A stretch of DNA of 64,000 nt from Aliiruegeria sabulilitoris (GCF_001558155.1 NZ_LOAS01000001.1:62001-126000), one strand, 5' to 3'. Positions 18,691 through 28,082 are shown, counted from the stretch's first letter. Numbers and translations: made by a program. Notes: generated from the letters alone by a model not told the origin.

Positions 18691-19410
18691 CTAACCTTCT
18701 TTTGCCCCCGCCAATCTGGATCGGTAGGACCGCATGAGATGTTGGTCCGTCAGTTCGGCAGCGGCCATCGCATCGCCCGCCACGATGGCGTCGTAGATCG
18801 CGCGATGCTCCCTAAAGGAAATCTCGTCCGATCCGCCATCTGCGCGGCGGGGGCGGTGCGCCAGCATTGAGCTGACGAACATGTCGTGAAGCTTGAGAAT
18901 GATCGGGTTGCCCACGACCGTCACGATTGCCCTGTGAAAGGCGATGTCGGTTTCCGCAAACCCGTCCGTGTCGATGGCATCCCGGTTCAACTCCAGGGCC
19001 GACTTGATCTGGTGCAGCTGGATGCTGCTCGCCCTGCCGGCAGCAATCCGGGCCGCAGCGGCTTCGATGAACTGGCGCATCTGCTCGAGATGCGCCCCGC
19101 TTTCCGCGTCGCCAAGCAGGTTCGAAATGTGCGCGGCAGCGGAGGCAAGGATGCCGTCGAGCGTCGGCAGGGCCGCACGCGGGCGCCGGCCGGTCTCGAG
19201 GCTGACATAGCCCCGCCCCTGAAGAAGAAGCAGCGCCTCCCGAACCGTCGGCCGAGAGGTGCTGAACTCTTCGCACAGTGTTCTCTCTGTCGGCATCGGA
19301 TCGCCGGGCGCCAGTTCGCCGGATTGAATCCGCTCCTGCAAGGTCGCCGCGATATCGAGGGCGGCCCCCTTTGCCTTGCTGGTTCCCTTGCTTGTCGAGC
19401 CGAGAATCAC
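18691..19410 (-). CDS. nanR: GntR/FCD-family regulator of the sialic-acid genes (NanR-like)
   Basis: 239 residues. The GntR winged helix spans about residues 18-80 (PMPTERTLCEEFSTSRPTVR then EALLLLQGRGYVSLE). The FCD sensor domain follows (LEQMRQFIEAAAARIAA, DIAFHRAIVTVVGNPIIL and SFREHRAIYDAIVAGDAMAA, which supply metal-binding Asp/His). The start is a GTG at 19410, 6 nt from GGAGG. It lies divergent to nanA and upstream of siaP, so control of both is likely. The ligand is probably sialic acid, by analogy with E. coli NanR. Confidence 0.82.
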   Translation of the reverse strand: MILGSTSKGTSKAKGAALDIAATLQERIQSGELAPGDPMPTERTLCEEFSTSRPTVREALLLLQGRGYVSLETGRRPRAALPTLDGILASAAAHISNLLGDAESGAHLEQMRQFIEAAAARIAAGRASSIQLHQIKSALELNRDAIDTDGFAETDIAFHRAIVTVVGNPIILKLHDMFVSSMLAHRPRRADGGSDEISFREHRAIYDAIVAGDAMAAAELTDQHLMRSYRSRLAGAKEG

Positions 19411-19431
19411 CGCGCACCTCCAACGCTACCT

Positions 19432-19516
19432 TCGCAGTTTTGGTAAAGCCAAAGTATCATTTATGTCAAACATAACTTTACCAAAGCAAACTGATGGGGT
19501 ACCAAAAACTGCAAGA
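19432..19516. promoter_or_regulatory. Candidate regulator-binding palindromes upstream of nanA
   Basis: Three symmetric elements lie in the nanR-nanA gap. TTTGG-TAAAG-CCAAA (19438-19452) and TTATG-TCAAA-CATAA (19461-19475) are perfect 5-5-5 palindromes. GCAGTTTTGGTA at 19435 onward is mirrored by TACCAAAAACTGC near 19500-19512. CTTTACCAAAG (about 19475-19485) is a further inverted copy of the first half-site. The local drop in GC and the symmetry suggest operators for the GntR/FCD protein. Confidence 0.6.
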
Positions 19517-19576
19517 ATCAAGATCCCGCCTCACTTCGCGATTGCCGCGAATCGAACAGTTTCGAAGGAAAAACAG

Positions 19577-20497
19577 ATGACTGCCTGTCTTGATGGTATG
19601 TATGCAGCGCTTCTCACCGGTTTTGCCGATAACGAGGACCTGGACGAGCCGCGGCAAAGAAACATCGTCAACCATGTGCTCCGGCAAGGGCTGAAGGGGC
19701 TCTATGTCGGCGGAAGCACCGCGGAGTCCGGGCTGATGACGACGGACGAGTTGCACGAACAGCAGGGCATCGTGAAGGACGCCGCCAAAGCAAGCGATGT
19801 CACCCTGATTGCCCATGTCGGCCAACCCTCGTTGCGGGATTCGATCCGCCTTGCCCGCAATGCGGAAAACCTTGGATACGATGCGCTGTCCGCGCTGCCG
19901 CCGCATTCCTACCGGTTCACGCCCGACGAGATCTTTCACTATTACAAGGCTCTCGCCTCCGCGACGTCCCTGCCGCTGATCGTCTACGAGGTGCCCGGGC
20001 GCGTCGGGCGCGAGTCCTCCGTGGCCGAGCTTTCCGCGATACTGGATCTGCCGGGCGTCGCCGGGATCAAGTTCTCTTCCATGAACCTGTTCGTGCTCTC
20101 GCAATTGCGCAGCCGGCATTCTGACAGCACGATTTTCTTCGGTTCCGACGAAACTTACATGACCGGCGCACTGTCCGGAGCGAATGGTGGCATCGGCTCG
20201 ACATACAACGTTTTCGGCAAACTCTATGTCGCCCTGGACAAGGCGATGGAAGCTGGCGACATGGATCGCGCGCGGGACCTCCAGAAGATCTCGCGGGACT
20301 ATGTCGGGCACCTTTTCGAGGTCGGCGTCATGCCGGGGATCAAACTGTCACTTCAGCATCTTGGCGTCGATTGCGGCCCCTGCCGCGCCCCCTTCCGGAT
20401 ACTGTCGGACGCAGGCCGCGCGCCGCTCACGGCATTCCTGGAGCAGGCGGATATCGCCCCCTGGGTCTCAGGCAAACAGGACACTCTAACAGCCTGA
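19577..20497 (+). CDS. nanA: N-acetylneuraminate lyase
   Basis: 306 residues, dihydrodipicolinate synthase/N-acetylneuraminate lyase family. It cleaves sialic acid to N-acetylmannosamine and pyruvate. Schiff-base Lys in GVAGIKFSSMNLF; the catalytic Tyr in LIVYEVPGRVG; carboxylate loop GLYVGGSTAESGL (commonly GSTGE). AAGGA stands about 8 nt before the ATG at 19577. The frame extends 67 codons upstream, but that stretch is the AT-rich operator region. Transcribed divergently from nanR and the transporter operon. Confidence 0.92.
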   Translation: MTACLDGMYAALLTGFADNEDLDEPRQRNIVNHVLRQGLKGLYVGGSTAESGLMTTDELHEQQGIVKDAAKASDVTLIAHVGQPSLRDSIRLARNAENLGYDALSALPPHSYRFTPDEIFHYYKALASATSLPLIVYEVPGRVGRESSVAELSAILDLPGVAGIKFSSMNLFVLSQLRSRHSDSTIFFGSDETYMTGALSGANGGIGSTYNVFGKLYVALDKAMEAGDMDRARDLQKISRDYVGHLFEVGVMPGIKLSLQHLGVDCGPCRAPFRILSDAGRAPLTAFLEQADIAPWVSGKQDTLTA

Positions 20498-20830
20498 TCG
20501 GACACCTGCGCCAGCGTGAAAGCCGGACAGGCCGCCAGGAGTTCTCCTGTGTCTGCGCGACACCGGGTGTTCGATAGAGGGCACGCGCCCTGCACTTCAT
20601 GGTTGCAGCAATGTGGTGAAGTCGCCGAAGTGAGCCTCCGGTGGTATCTGACCCCCTCTCTTGCGACGGCCGCCCATCAGGCTGCGCCCTTTTGAACGCG
20701 TGACACGCCCGTGAAAACCTGATTGATCACATGGCGCGCAAGCAACCTATCCGCTCGCCGCTCCAAAGGCGGGCGACGGGCCTGCCTGCTCGCTAAGCCC
20801 AAATCGATCCGATACCCCGAATCCGGCGTC
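20498..20830. other. Intergenic region between nanA and potA
   Basis: 333 bases with no recognisable gene on either strand and no clear nanA terminator. It presumably holds the promoter of the polyamine operon. Confidence 0.45.
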
Positions 20831-21937
20831 ATGCAGACGGAAATGTCAGAAACAAGCAGTCCAAACGCGATCGACGTGCAGAATGCTGTGAAGCGGTTCG
20901 GCGATTTCACGGCTCTCAAGCAGATCTGCCTGGGGATTGCCGACAACGAGTTCTTCACGCTCCTGGGACCATCGGGCTGCGGGAAGACGACGCTGCTTCG
21001 CATCATCGCCGGTTTCGACGAAGTCACCGAAGGGTCGGTCCGGCTCTACGGCGAGGATCTGGGCGCGCTGCCGCCCAATCGCCGCCCCGTGAACACGGTG
21101 TTCCAGAGCTATGCGCTATTTCCGCATATGAGCGTGTTGCACAATGTCAGCTTCGGTCTGGAAATGCTCGGGAAATCGTCGGCGGAAGCACGGGAGCGTG
21201 CGGGGCGGATGCTGGAACTGGTGCAGCTTTCGCAATTCGCGGATCGCCGCCCCGGTCAGCTTTCCGGCGGCCAGCAGCAGCGAGTCGCCCTTGCGCGCGC
21301 GCTTGCACCGCAACCGAAGCTGCTGTTGCTTGACGAACCCCTGTCCGCGCTCGACCTGAAGCTGCGCAAGGCGATGCGTATCGAGCTCAAGCACTTGCAG
21401 CGGGAAACCGGCATCACCTTCGTCTTCGTTACCCACGACCAGGAGGAAGCGCTCACCATGTCCGACCGCATCGCCGTGATGTCGGAAGGCAAGCTGCAAC
21501 AGGTGGGCGCGTCGCGCGAGATCTACGAGCGTCCGTGCAATCGCTTCGTCGCCAATTTCATCGGCGACACCAATCTGCTGGAGGTAACGGTGGACCGCAT
21601 CGAGGGCACGCGCGCGGCCTGTCACCTCGGCGGCGGCCATGCGTTGATCTGCGAGGCGGTGGATGGGGCGCGCGACGGCGCAAGGGTACACCTGTCGGTG
21701 CGCCCGGAGCGGCTCTTTGCCACCGCCGAACCGACCGGGCCGGAGGCGCTGGCGGCACGGGTGGTGGAGAATGTCTTTACCGGCACGGACATCACCAGCA
21801 TCGTCGAACTGGAGCAGGGCCCGCGCCTGACCCTGCGCAGCTCGAATTCGGAACGCGGCAACCGGCGGATCTTCGAACAAGGTGCCACCTGTTTCGTCAA
21901 TATGGAGGCGGGGGCCGGTCGGCTCCTGGTCGATTGA
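20831..21937 (+). CDS. potA: Polyamine-type ABC transporter, ATP-binding protein
   Basis: 368 residues from the ATG at 20831 (an in-frame ATG at 20843 is also possible; the ribosome site is weak for both). Walker A GPSGCGKTTLLRIIAGF, Q-loop VFQSYALFPHMSV, signature LSGGQQQRVALARAL, Walker B LLLLDEPLSALD and the switch His in FVTHDQEEALTMS are intact. The C-terminal TOBE region (RVHLSVRPERLF) fits PotA-type subunits. Order potA-potB-potC-potD on one strand with tight overlaps. Confidence 0.9.
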   Translation: MQTEMSETSSPNAIDVQNAVKRFGDFTALKQICLGIADNEFFTLLGPSGCGKTTLLRIIAGFDEVTEGSVRLYGEDLGALPPNRRPVNTVFQSYALFPHMSVLHNVSFGLEMLGKSSAEARERAGRMLELVQLSQFADRRPGQLSGGQQQRVALARALAPQPKLLLLDEPLSALDLKLRKAMRIELKHLQRETGITFVFVTHDQEEALTMSDRIAVMSEGKLQQVGASREIYERPCNRFVANFIGDTNLLEVTVDRIEGTRAACHLGGGHALICEAVDGARDGARVHLSVRPERLFATAEPTGPEALAARVVENVFTGTDITSIVELEQGPRLTLRSSNSERGNRRIFEQGATCFVNMEAGAGRLLVD

Positions 21938-22860
21938 TGGCGGGTGGCGCAGTGGGCGGCAGCACCGCGAGCAGCACATACAAGGAGGCCCGCGGTTGGC
22001 TGCTCCTGCCGGCCTGGTCGGTTCTGCTCTTCTTCTCCCTGGCGCCCGTCATCATGATGCTGATCTATTCCTTCCTCACGAAGGAACATCGCGGTGGCGT
22101 GATCTGGGAGTTCTCGCTTGCCGCCTATGACCAGTTCTTCCTCGATCGCGGGCTGTTCGGAGACGAGCCCCCGCGCATCCAGTGGACCTATATCGCCATT
22201 TTCTGGCGCTCTATCTGGCAGGCAGGCGCGGCGACGCTCATGAGCCTGGTTGTCGGCTTTCCCACCGCATATTTCATCGCCACGCGCCCCGCGAAGGCGC
22301 GTCCGCTCTGGGTGTTCCTGATCACCATCCCCTACTGGGTGAACCTGCTGATCCGCACCGTCTCGATGAAATTCCTGCTGCGGGAACAGGGGCCGTTGAA
22401 CGATTTCCTGCAGTGGACAGGCGCAATCGACAGCCCGCTGCAGATCGTGAACACCAATCTCGCCGTGCAGCTTGGCCTGTTCTATTCCTACCTCCCCTTC
22501 ATGGTACTGCCGATCTACGCGGCCGTGGAACGCTACGATTTCGCGCTCTCGGAAGCGGCGGCGGATCTCTACGCGTCGAAATGGACGACGCTGCGGCGTA
22601 TTCTCCTGCCGGCGGTAAAGCCGGGCGTTATCGCCGGCTGCATCCTCGTCTTCGTGCCCTCGCTCGGCTCCTTCCTTGCGCCAGACCTGCTCGGCGGGGC
22701 TCGGAATTTCATGATCGGCTCGCTGATCGAAGAGCAGTTCAAGGGCAATGCCGGCAACTGGCCCTTCGGCGCCGCCGCCTCGATGATCCTGCTCACACTC
22801 GTGCTGCTGCTGCTGCTTGTCTTCGCACGCCAGCAGGCGCGTGCGGAAAGGCGGTCGTAA
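21937..22860 (+). CDS. potB: Polyamine-type ABC transporter, permease 1
   Basis: 307 residues, about six hydrophobic helices. WVFLITIPYWVNLLIRTVSM and the EAA loop EAAADLYASKWTTLRRILLP then AVKPG are typical of PotB. Its ATG shares one base with the potA stop (TGATG). The frame is open much further upstream, but that part lies within potA. Confidence 0.9.
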   Translation: MAGGAVGGSTASSTYKEARGWLLLPAWSVLLFFSLAPVIMMLIYSFLTKEHRGGVIWEFSLAAYDQFFLDRGLFGDEPPRIQWTYIAIFWRSIWQAGAATLMSLVVGFPTAYFIATRPAKARPLWVFLITIPYWVNLLIRTVSMKFLLREQGPLNDFLQWTGAIDSPLQIVNTNLAVQLGLFYSYLPFMVLPIYAAVERYDFALSEAAADLYASKWTTLRRILLPAVKPGVIAGCILVFVPSLGSFLAPDLLGGARNFMIGSLIEEQFKGNAGNWPFGAAASMILLTLVLLLLLVFARQQARAERRS

Positions 22861-22863
22861 CCG

Positions 22864-23670
22864 ATGGCAAGGCGCACCAATCTTCGGACCATTCCGGGTT
22901 TTCGCGCACTGACTCTCCTCTGCCTGTTCGTGCTCTATGCCCCGCTGATCGTCGTCACCGTCTACAGCTTCAACGCCTCCGCCTCGATCACCAACTGGGA
23001 AGGGCTGAGCTTGCGCTGGTACTGGGATGTCTTCACCGGCCCCGATAGCGGCAAGTTCAAAACCGCCGCGGCGAACAGCTTTCTTATCGCCATCTCGGCG
23101 GCCACGATCTCCACCACCATCGCCACGCTGGCCGCAACCGGCATGATCCGAACCGGGCGCTTCCGGGCGCGCACGCTCTCCTTCGGCCTGATCTCGTTGC
23201 CGCTCATGGTGCCCGAGATTGTCACCGCCGTGGCGACGCTGATCTTCTTCAACGCCATTGCGCTCGAACGTGGCCTCCTGTCCATCCTGATCGCGCATGT
23301 CGTCTTCTGCATCCCCTTCGCCTATCTGCCGATCTCTGCGCGGATGCAGGGGATCGGACCCGCCTACGAGGAGGCCGCGCTCGATCTCTACGCCACGAAA
23401 CGGCAGGTCTTCACGCGCATCCTGCTGCCGCTGATGGCACCCGGCATCGTGTCTGGCTACCTGCTCGCCTTCATCGTCAGCCTCGACGACTTCATCATCA
23501 CCAATTTCGTCAAGGGCGCGGGCGTGGAGACCCTGCCCACGGCGATCTTCGGCGCCGTCAAGCGCGGCATCCAACCCAACATAATGGCGATTTCGACCCT
23601 GCTTCTGGGCCTGTCCATCCTTCTGGTCACACTGTCCTGGCTGGTGAGCAGATCCGACACCACAAAATGA
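22864..23670 (+). CDS. potC: Polyamine-type ABC transporter, permease 2
   Basis: 268 residues, six predicted helices. [20 protein letters not shown] and the EAA loop [20 protein letters not shown] mark a PotC-type subunit; [20 protein letters not shown] is a strongly conserved PotC stretch. It starts three bases after potB. Confidence 0.92.
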   Translation: MARRTNLRTIPGFRALTLLCLFVLYAPLIVVTVYSFNASASITNWEGLSLRWYWDVFTGPDSGKFKTAAANSFLIAISAATISTTIATLAATGMIRTGRFRARTLSFGLISLPLMVPEIVTAVATLIFFNAIALERGLLSILIAHVVFCIPFAYLPISARMQGIGPAYEEAALDLYATKRQVFTRILLPLMAPGIVSGYLLAFIVSLDDFIITNFVKGAGVETLPTAIFGAVKRGIQPNIMAISTLLLGLSILLVTLSWLVSRSDTTK

Positions 23671-23690
23671 TCCAACAGAGGAGACCTGTC

Positions 23691-24728
23691 ATGAAAAACA
23701 CGTTTGCAAGGCTGGCCGCGACCACGGCCCTTGCCCTGGTTGCGACGGCTGCCGCAGCCGAAGAGAAAGTGGTTGTGTTCCACTTCTTCGAGTACATGCC
23801 GCAGGAGCTGATCGACAAGTTCACCGCCGAGACCGGTGTCGAGATCGTCATGGATACATACGATTCCAACGAGGCAATGCTGGCAACGCTCAAGGCCGGC
23901 GGCATGGGCACATATGATGTCTCGGTGCCGGCCGATTACATGGTCAAGATCATGGCCAGCGAGGGCATGCTCGACGAGATCAAGGAAGGCGAGCTGGCCA
24001 ACAAGGGCAATATCGAGCAGAAATGGCTCGACGTTGCCTTCGATGCGGGCCGCAAATACTCCATCCCCTATCAGTGGGGATCGACCAGCTTCGCGGTGAA
24101 CCGCGATGTCTATCAGGGCGATATCGCCACCACGGACATTCTCTTCGACAGCCCCGCCGAGCTTGCCGGCAAGGTCAACATGCTCGACACGCAGGGTGAG
24201 GTGATGGCCATGGCCGCCATCCATATGGGCATCGAGCAATGCAGCACCGATCGTGACCAGCTCAAGGCGCTCAACGACATGCTGCAGGCCGCCAAGTCGA
24301 ACTGGGTCTCGTTCAACTCCGACACCGCCAAGGAAGTTCTGGTCTCCGGCGATGCCGCCGCCGGGATGATCTGGAACGGGTTCAACGCCAAGGCGCGCGC
24401 CGAGGGCGCCAATACCGAATACGCATATCCGAAGCAGGGATATATCGTCTGGATGGACAACATGGTGTTGCTCCAGGACGCGCCGAACCGCGCAAACGCG
24501 CTCAAGCTCATGGACTTCCTGCTGGAGCCGGAGAATGTCGCGATCCTGACCAACTGGACGCAGTATTCCGCGGGCGTCGAGGGCGTCACCCCGCTTCTCG
24601 ACGAGGAACTGCGCACCCTGCCCGAGGCCAACCCGCCCGCCGACGCCGGGCCCGGCGTCTTCATCGAGGCCTGCGACGCAGAAACCCAGGCCATCTATGA
24701 CCGCATCTGGACCGCCCTGAAGCAGTAG
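23691..24728 (+). CDS. potD: Polyamine-type ABC transporter, periplasmic binding protein
   Basis: 345 residues with a signal peptide (KNTFARLAATTALALVATAA). The mature start VVVFHFFEYMPQELIDKFTA followed by VEIVMDTYDSNEAMLATLKA aligns with PotD/PotF (the WTEY...Y-SNE pattern); YSIPYQWGSTSFAVNRD is the lid segment. Polyamine is the family ligand; the exact one (putrescine, spermidine or other) is not settled by sequence. An ATG at 23667 overlaps the potC stop, but GAGGAG just before 23691 supports the later start. Confidence 0.9.
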   Translation: MKNTFARLAATTALALVATAAAAEEKVVVFHFFEYMPQELIDKFTAETGVEIVMDTYDSNEAMLATLKAGGMGTYDVSVPADYMVKIMASEGMLDEIKEGELANKGNIEQKWLDVAFDAGRKYSIPYQWGSTSFAVNRDVYQGDIATTDILFDSPAELAGKVNMLDTQGEVMAMAAIHMGIEQCSTDRDQLKALNDMLQAAKSNWVSFNSDTAKEVLVSGDAAAGMIWNGFNAKARAEGANTEYAYPKQGYIVWMDNMVLLQDAPNRANALKLMDFLLEPENVAILTNWTQYSAGVEGVTPLLDEELRTLPEANPPADAGPGVFIEACDAETQAIYDRIWTALKQ

Positions 24729-24746
24729 GCGCCACTGCGAAAGCAA

Positions 24747-24780
24747 AGCCGCCGCCTGCGACGCGGGCGGCGGCTCTTTT
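24747..24780 (+). terminator. Rho-independent terminator after potD
   Basis: Perfect 10-bp stem AGCCGCCGCC (24747-24756) and GGCGGCGGCT (24766-24775), then CTTTT. It sits between the convergent ends of potD and the zinc dehydrogenase gene. Confidence 0.85.
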
Positions 24781-24785
24781 CCAAC

Positions 24786-25775
24786 TTACCTCGCCTGGAC
24801 CTTGAGCGTTCCTTCCGGACCCTGTTTCAGCAGAACCTTCGGAATCTCTTCAAGCGGGAGTTCGTGAGAAACAAGGCGCGTCACGCTCGGCCCGGTTGCA
24901 TTCAGGGCGGCGATCGCATCCGCGATATTGTGGTTGAGCGAATGCGCTCCCGCAATCGTCAGCTGCCTGCGAAACACCTCGAAAGGCGAGATCTCGATAC
25001 GGGCATCCGGCGGGCAGACACCGAAATAGAGCACCTTGCCGCCATTGGCGGTGTAGCCGGGCAGAGTTGCGGCCACCGCTGGCACGCCGGTCGCGTCAAC
25101 GCAAAGATCCACGGAATGTTCAAGGGCGGCAATCTCGGCAGAGCCCGGGGCATAGGGCGTAAACCCGAAGGATTCGGCCAGTTCCAACCGGTGGGGGGCG
25201 AGGTCGACAAGTCCGATTTCTTCCACGCCGCGAGTCTTCAGCGCCATTGCCATCAGCAGGCCGATCGGACCGGCGCCGACGACAAGCGCGTTCTCGACAC
25301 CTTCGGTGCCGATCGCCTCGACGCCGTTGAGAACGCAGCCCATGGGTTCGGCCAGGGCTGCCATGTTGAACGGCATGTCACCGATGGCGACGAGATTCTC
25401 CGCTTTGACAGCGCTGTATTCTGCAAAACCACCATTGGTGGAGACGCCATAGGCACCCAGCGTTTCGCAGAGATTGGCCAACCCCTTGCGGCAGGCGCGG
25501 CAATGGCCACAGCTCAGGTTCGGGTCCACCACCACGCGGTCACCGACTGCGAATTCGCTCACACCCTCGCCGAGTTCTTCGACCACACCCGCATATTCAT
25601 GCCCGGGCACGAGCGGGAAGTCGGGCGTGCCATAGCGGCCGTGGAGCACGTCGATATCGGTGTGGCAGACGCCGCTCGCCGCGACGCGGATCAACACTTC
25701 GCCGGGGGCAGGGCGCGGGGTTTCGATCTCGGAGAAGATGACCGAGCCCAACGCGTCGTAGACAACTGCTTTCAT
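24786..25775 (-). CDS. Zinc-dependent alcohol/polyol dehydrogenase (MDR family)
   Basis: 329 residues, medium-chain dehydrogenase. Catalytic zinc region GVCHTDIDVLHGRYG and GHEYAGVVEELG; structural zinc Cys set in LSCGHCRACRKGLANLC; NAD site ALVVGAGPIGLLMAMALK. Oxidises a secondary alcohol of a sugar alcohol or related compound. It is the last gene of the minus-strand polyol operon, after mtlK. MDR enzymes with this genomic company include L-iditol/sorbitol and altritol dehydrogenases; I cannot choose between them. Confidence 0.85.
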   Translation of the reverse strand: MKAVVYDALGSVIFSEIETPRPAPGEVLIRVAASGVCHTDIDVLHGRYGTPDFPLVPGHEYAGVVEELGEGVSEFAVGDRVVVDPNLSCGHCRACRKGLANLCETLGAYGVSTNGGFAEYSAVKAENLVAIGDMPFNMAALAEPMGCVLNGVEAIGTEGVENALVVGAGPIGLLMAMALKTRGVEEIGLVDLAPHRLELAESFGFTPYAPGSAEIAALEHSVDLCVDATGVPAVAATLPGYTANGGKVLYFGVCPPDARIEISPFEVFRRQLTIAGAHSLNHNIADAIAALNATGPSVTRLVSHELPLEEIPKVLLKQGPEGTLKVQAR

Positions 25776-25809
25776 TTTTCGGGTCCAGTTTCGAGGGGAG
25801 AGAGTGGGG

Positions 25810-25833
25810 TGCCGCCGGAATGTGCCGGCGGCA
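25810..25833 (-). repeat. Intercistronic hairpin between mtlK and the zinc dehydrogenase
   Basis: Perfect 9-bp stem TGCCGCCGG (25810-25818) and CCGGCGGCA (25825-25833), 6-nt loop, no T-tract on the minus strand. Confidence 0.55.
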
Positions 25834-25839
25834 ACTGCT

Positions 25840-27309
25840 CTATAGGCCCAGATAGGCCTTCAGCGTGGCTTCGCAGCCCTTGTTCCACAGGCTTTCGAGC
25901 GCTGCGGCGAAGGCATCGCGGAAATCCGGCTTGTCGACGAGATCGCCGTAGATGTCGCGCATTTCGAGCCAGGCATCCGGCCGGTCGCGCGCTTCGCGGG
26001 CCAGCCCGGTGAGGCGATCCCAGGACGGGTCGTTGGCGGGGATTTCCTGGTGCTGTTCGCCCTCGCCGAAGCAGTAGCGGCACCAGAGTGCGCTTTCGAG
26101 TGCGAGGCCCGGAACTGAACGGCCCTGCGCGAGATTCTCGGCCACGGAAGGCACGATGAATTTCGGCTGGCGGTTGGAGCCATCGAAGCAGAGCCGGGCG
26201 ATCGTGTCGCGAATGGCCGGGTTGGCGAAACGCTCCTGAAGCGCGGCGTGGTATTCCGGTTGGGTCGCGCCAGGAACCGCCTCGACCACGTTATAGATCT
26301 CCTCCCGCTCGACCTTGTCGAAGAAGGCGGAGACGAGCGGATGGGCCATCGCCTCATGGGCGTAGGTCAGCCCCAGCAGAGCCGACGGATAGGCGATGAT
26401 CGCGTGGCCGCCATTGAGCATGCGAATCTTCATATGCTCATAGGGCGTCACATCCTCGACGATCTGCACGCCGACCTCCTCGAAGGCGGGACGGCCGGCG
26501 GTGAATTTGTCCTCCAGGACCCATTGCAGGAAGGGTTCGCAGAAGACCGGGCGGGCATCTTCAAGCCCGTATTCCTCGGCCAAACCGGCGGCACGCTCGG
26601 ACGTTGTCGCGGGGGTGATCCGGTCCACCATCGCGTTGGGAAAGGCGACATTGGCGTCGATCCAGTCGGCAAGCGCGCTATCCTGCCCGCGGGCGACGCC
26701 AACCACGGCGGAGCGGGTGACATTGCCGTTGTGGGGGAGGTTGTCGCAGGACATCACCGTGAACGGCACCTGACCCGCATCGCGGCGCGCCTTGAGCCCG
26801 GCCACGATGGCGCCAAACACTGTCTTCGGCTTGTCGGGGCTGGCGATATCGGCGCGGATATCTGGCGCTTCAGGGTTGAAACCGCCGGTCTCGGCGGAGA
26901 CGTAATAGCCGCCCTCGGTCACGGTGAGCGAGACGATCCGGACATCCGGGTTCTGCATCGCCTCGATGATGGGCCCGTGCCCTTCTTCGACCGGCAGAAA
27001 GCCGCACATCACGCCCGAAACCTCGACTTCCTCGGTCCCGGCCCCCTGTTTGGTCACCGAGTAGAGCCAGTCCTGCGCTTCCAGGTCGGCGCGCATGGCG
27101 GCATCGGTTGGCATGACACCCGCGCCAAGAATGCCCCAGTCGAGCGAGCCGCCGGCATTGAGAAGCTGGTTGGCATAGAAGGCCTGGTGGGCGCGATGGA
27201 AATTGCCTAGGCCCACATGCAGGATGCCGGGCTTGAGTTGCGAGCGGTCGTAGCTCGGGACCACGATGCGCGGGTCGAGCTTCGTGAGGGTATCAGCGTT
27301 CAGTTTCAT
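25840..27309 (-). CDS. mtlK: Mannitol 2-dehydrogenase family oxidoreductase
   Basis: 489 residues, long-chain polyol dehydrogenase. GILHVGLGNFHRAHQAFYAN is the nucleotide-binding start. The catalytic Lys lies in MKIRMLNGGHAIIAYPSALL, with FCEPFLQWVLEDKF before it. It oxidises D-mannitol to fructose, or a related polyol such as D-arabinitol. The ATG at 27309 shares one base with the smoS stop (TGATG); an ATG at 27321 is possible. The smoS-mtlK order is that of the Rhodobacter sphaeroides polyol operon. Confidence 0.88.
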   Translation of the reverse strand: MKLNADTLTKLDPRIVVPSYDRSQLKPGILHVGLGNFHRAHQAFYANQLLNAGGSLDWGILGAGVMPTDAAMRADLEAQDWLYSVTKQGAGTEEVEVSGVMCGFLPVEEGHGPIIEAMQNPDVRIVSLTVTEGGYYVSAETGGFNPEAPDIRADIASPDKPKTVFGAIVAGLKARRDAGQVPFTVMSCDNLPHNGNVTRSAVVGVARGQDSALADWIDANVAFPNAMVDRITPATTSERAAGLAEEYGLEDARPVFCEPFLQWVLEDKFTAGRPAFEEVGVQIVEDVTPYEHMKIRMLNGGHAIIAYPSALLGLTYAHEAMAHPLVSAFFDKVEREEIYNVVEAVPGATQPEYHAALQERFANPAIRDTIARLCFDGSNRQPKFIVPSVAENLAQGRSVPGLALESALWCRYCFGEGEQHQEIPANDPSWDRLTGLAREARDRPDAWLEMRDIYGDLVDKPDFRDAFAAALESLWNKGCEATLKAYLGL

Positions 27310-28082
27310 CAGCTCATCCACTGGCCGCCATCGACGTTATACGTCTGGGAAACGATGTAATCGGACTCGGAGGAGGCGAGGAAGATCGCCATGCCGGCCA
27401 TGTCCTCGGGCGTGGCGAAGCGGCCCGCCGGCACCCCGGCCTCGACCTCGGCGCGTTTCTGTCCAGGCTCCTTGCCTTCGAGCTTGGCGAATTTCGCATC
27501 CACCCCGACCCAGTGCTCGCCCGCAACCACGCCTGGCGCGATGGCGTTGACGTTGATGCCGTGCTTGATCAGGTTCAGACCGGCAGATTGCGTCAGTGAG
27601 ATCACCGCCGCCTTGGTCGAGCAATAGATCGCCACGAGGCTCTCGCCGCGACGGCCCGCCTGGGAGGCCATGTTGATGATCTTGCCGCCATGGCCCTGCT
27701 TGATCATTTGCCGTGCGGCGGCCTGCATGGTGAAGAGCGTGCCGGCCACGTTGATCGCATAGAGCGTCTCGTAGCTCTGGCGGGTGATATCGACGATCTC
27801 GTCGGCGTCGAAGACGGCGGCGTTGTTGACGAGGATGTCGAGCTTGCCGGTCTTGTCGACCACCGCCTTGATGGCGGCATCGATGCTCTCCTGCTTGGTC
27901 ACGTCGAGATTGACCGCATAGGCGCCCTCGCCAAGCTCCTTCGCGGTGGCTTCCGCGGCTTCCATGTTGATATCACCGATGGCCACCGTCGCGCCCTCGC
28001 GAATATAGGCCTCGGCAAAGCCCTTTCCGATGCCGCGCGCGGAGCCGGTTATCATCGCGGATTTTCCTTCAAGACGTTTCAT
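27309..28082 (-). CDS. smoS: Sorbitol/galactitol dehydrogenase (short-chain, SmoS type)
   Basis: 257 residues, SDR family. NAD site AMITGSARGIGKGFAEAY, NNAAVF, catalytic Ser in IINMASQAGRRGE and Tyr/Lys in IYCSTKAAVISLTQSAGLN. The C-terminus SQTYNVDGGQWMS is characteristic of Rhodobacter SmoS, which oxidises sorbitol to fructose and galactitol to tagatose. The start is the ATG at 28082 with GGAGA ahead; four residues earlier an alternative start exists at 28094. Confidence 0.9.
   Translation of the reverse strand: MKRLEGKSAMITGSARGIGKGFAEAYIREGATVAIGDINMEAAEATAKELGEGAYAVNLDVTKQESIDAAIKAVVDKTGKLDILVNNAAVFDADEIVDITRQSYETLYAINVAGTLFTMQAAARQMIKQGHGGKIINMASQAGRRGESLVAIYCSTKAAVISLTQSAGLNLIKHGINVNAIAPGVVAGEHWVGVDAKFAKLEGKEPGQKRAEVEAGVPAGRFATPEDMAGMAIFLASSESDYIVSQTYNVDGGQWMS

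Noticed and set aside
20677-21027. 116-residue minus-strand frame over the start of potA
   Set aside because: Antisense of the potA Walker A region; nothing supports a gene.
21622-23574. 650-residue open frame on the minus strand
   Set aside because: Antisense of the potABC genes, with the same antisense-type composition.
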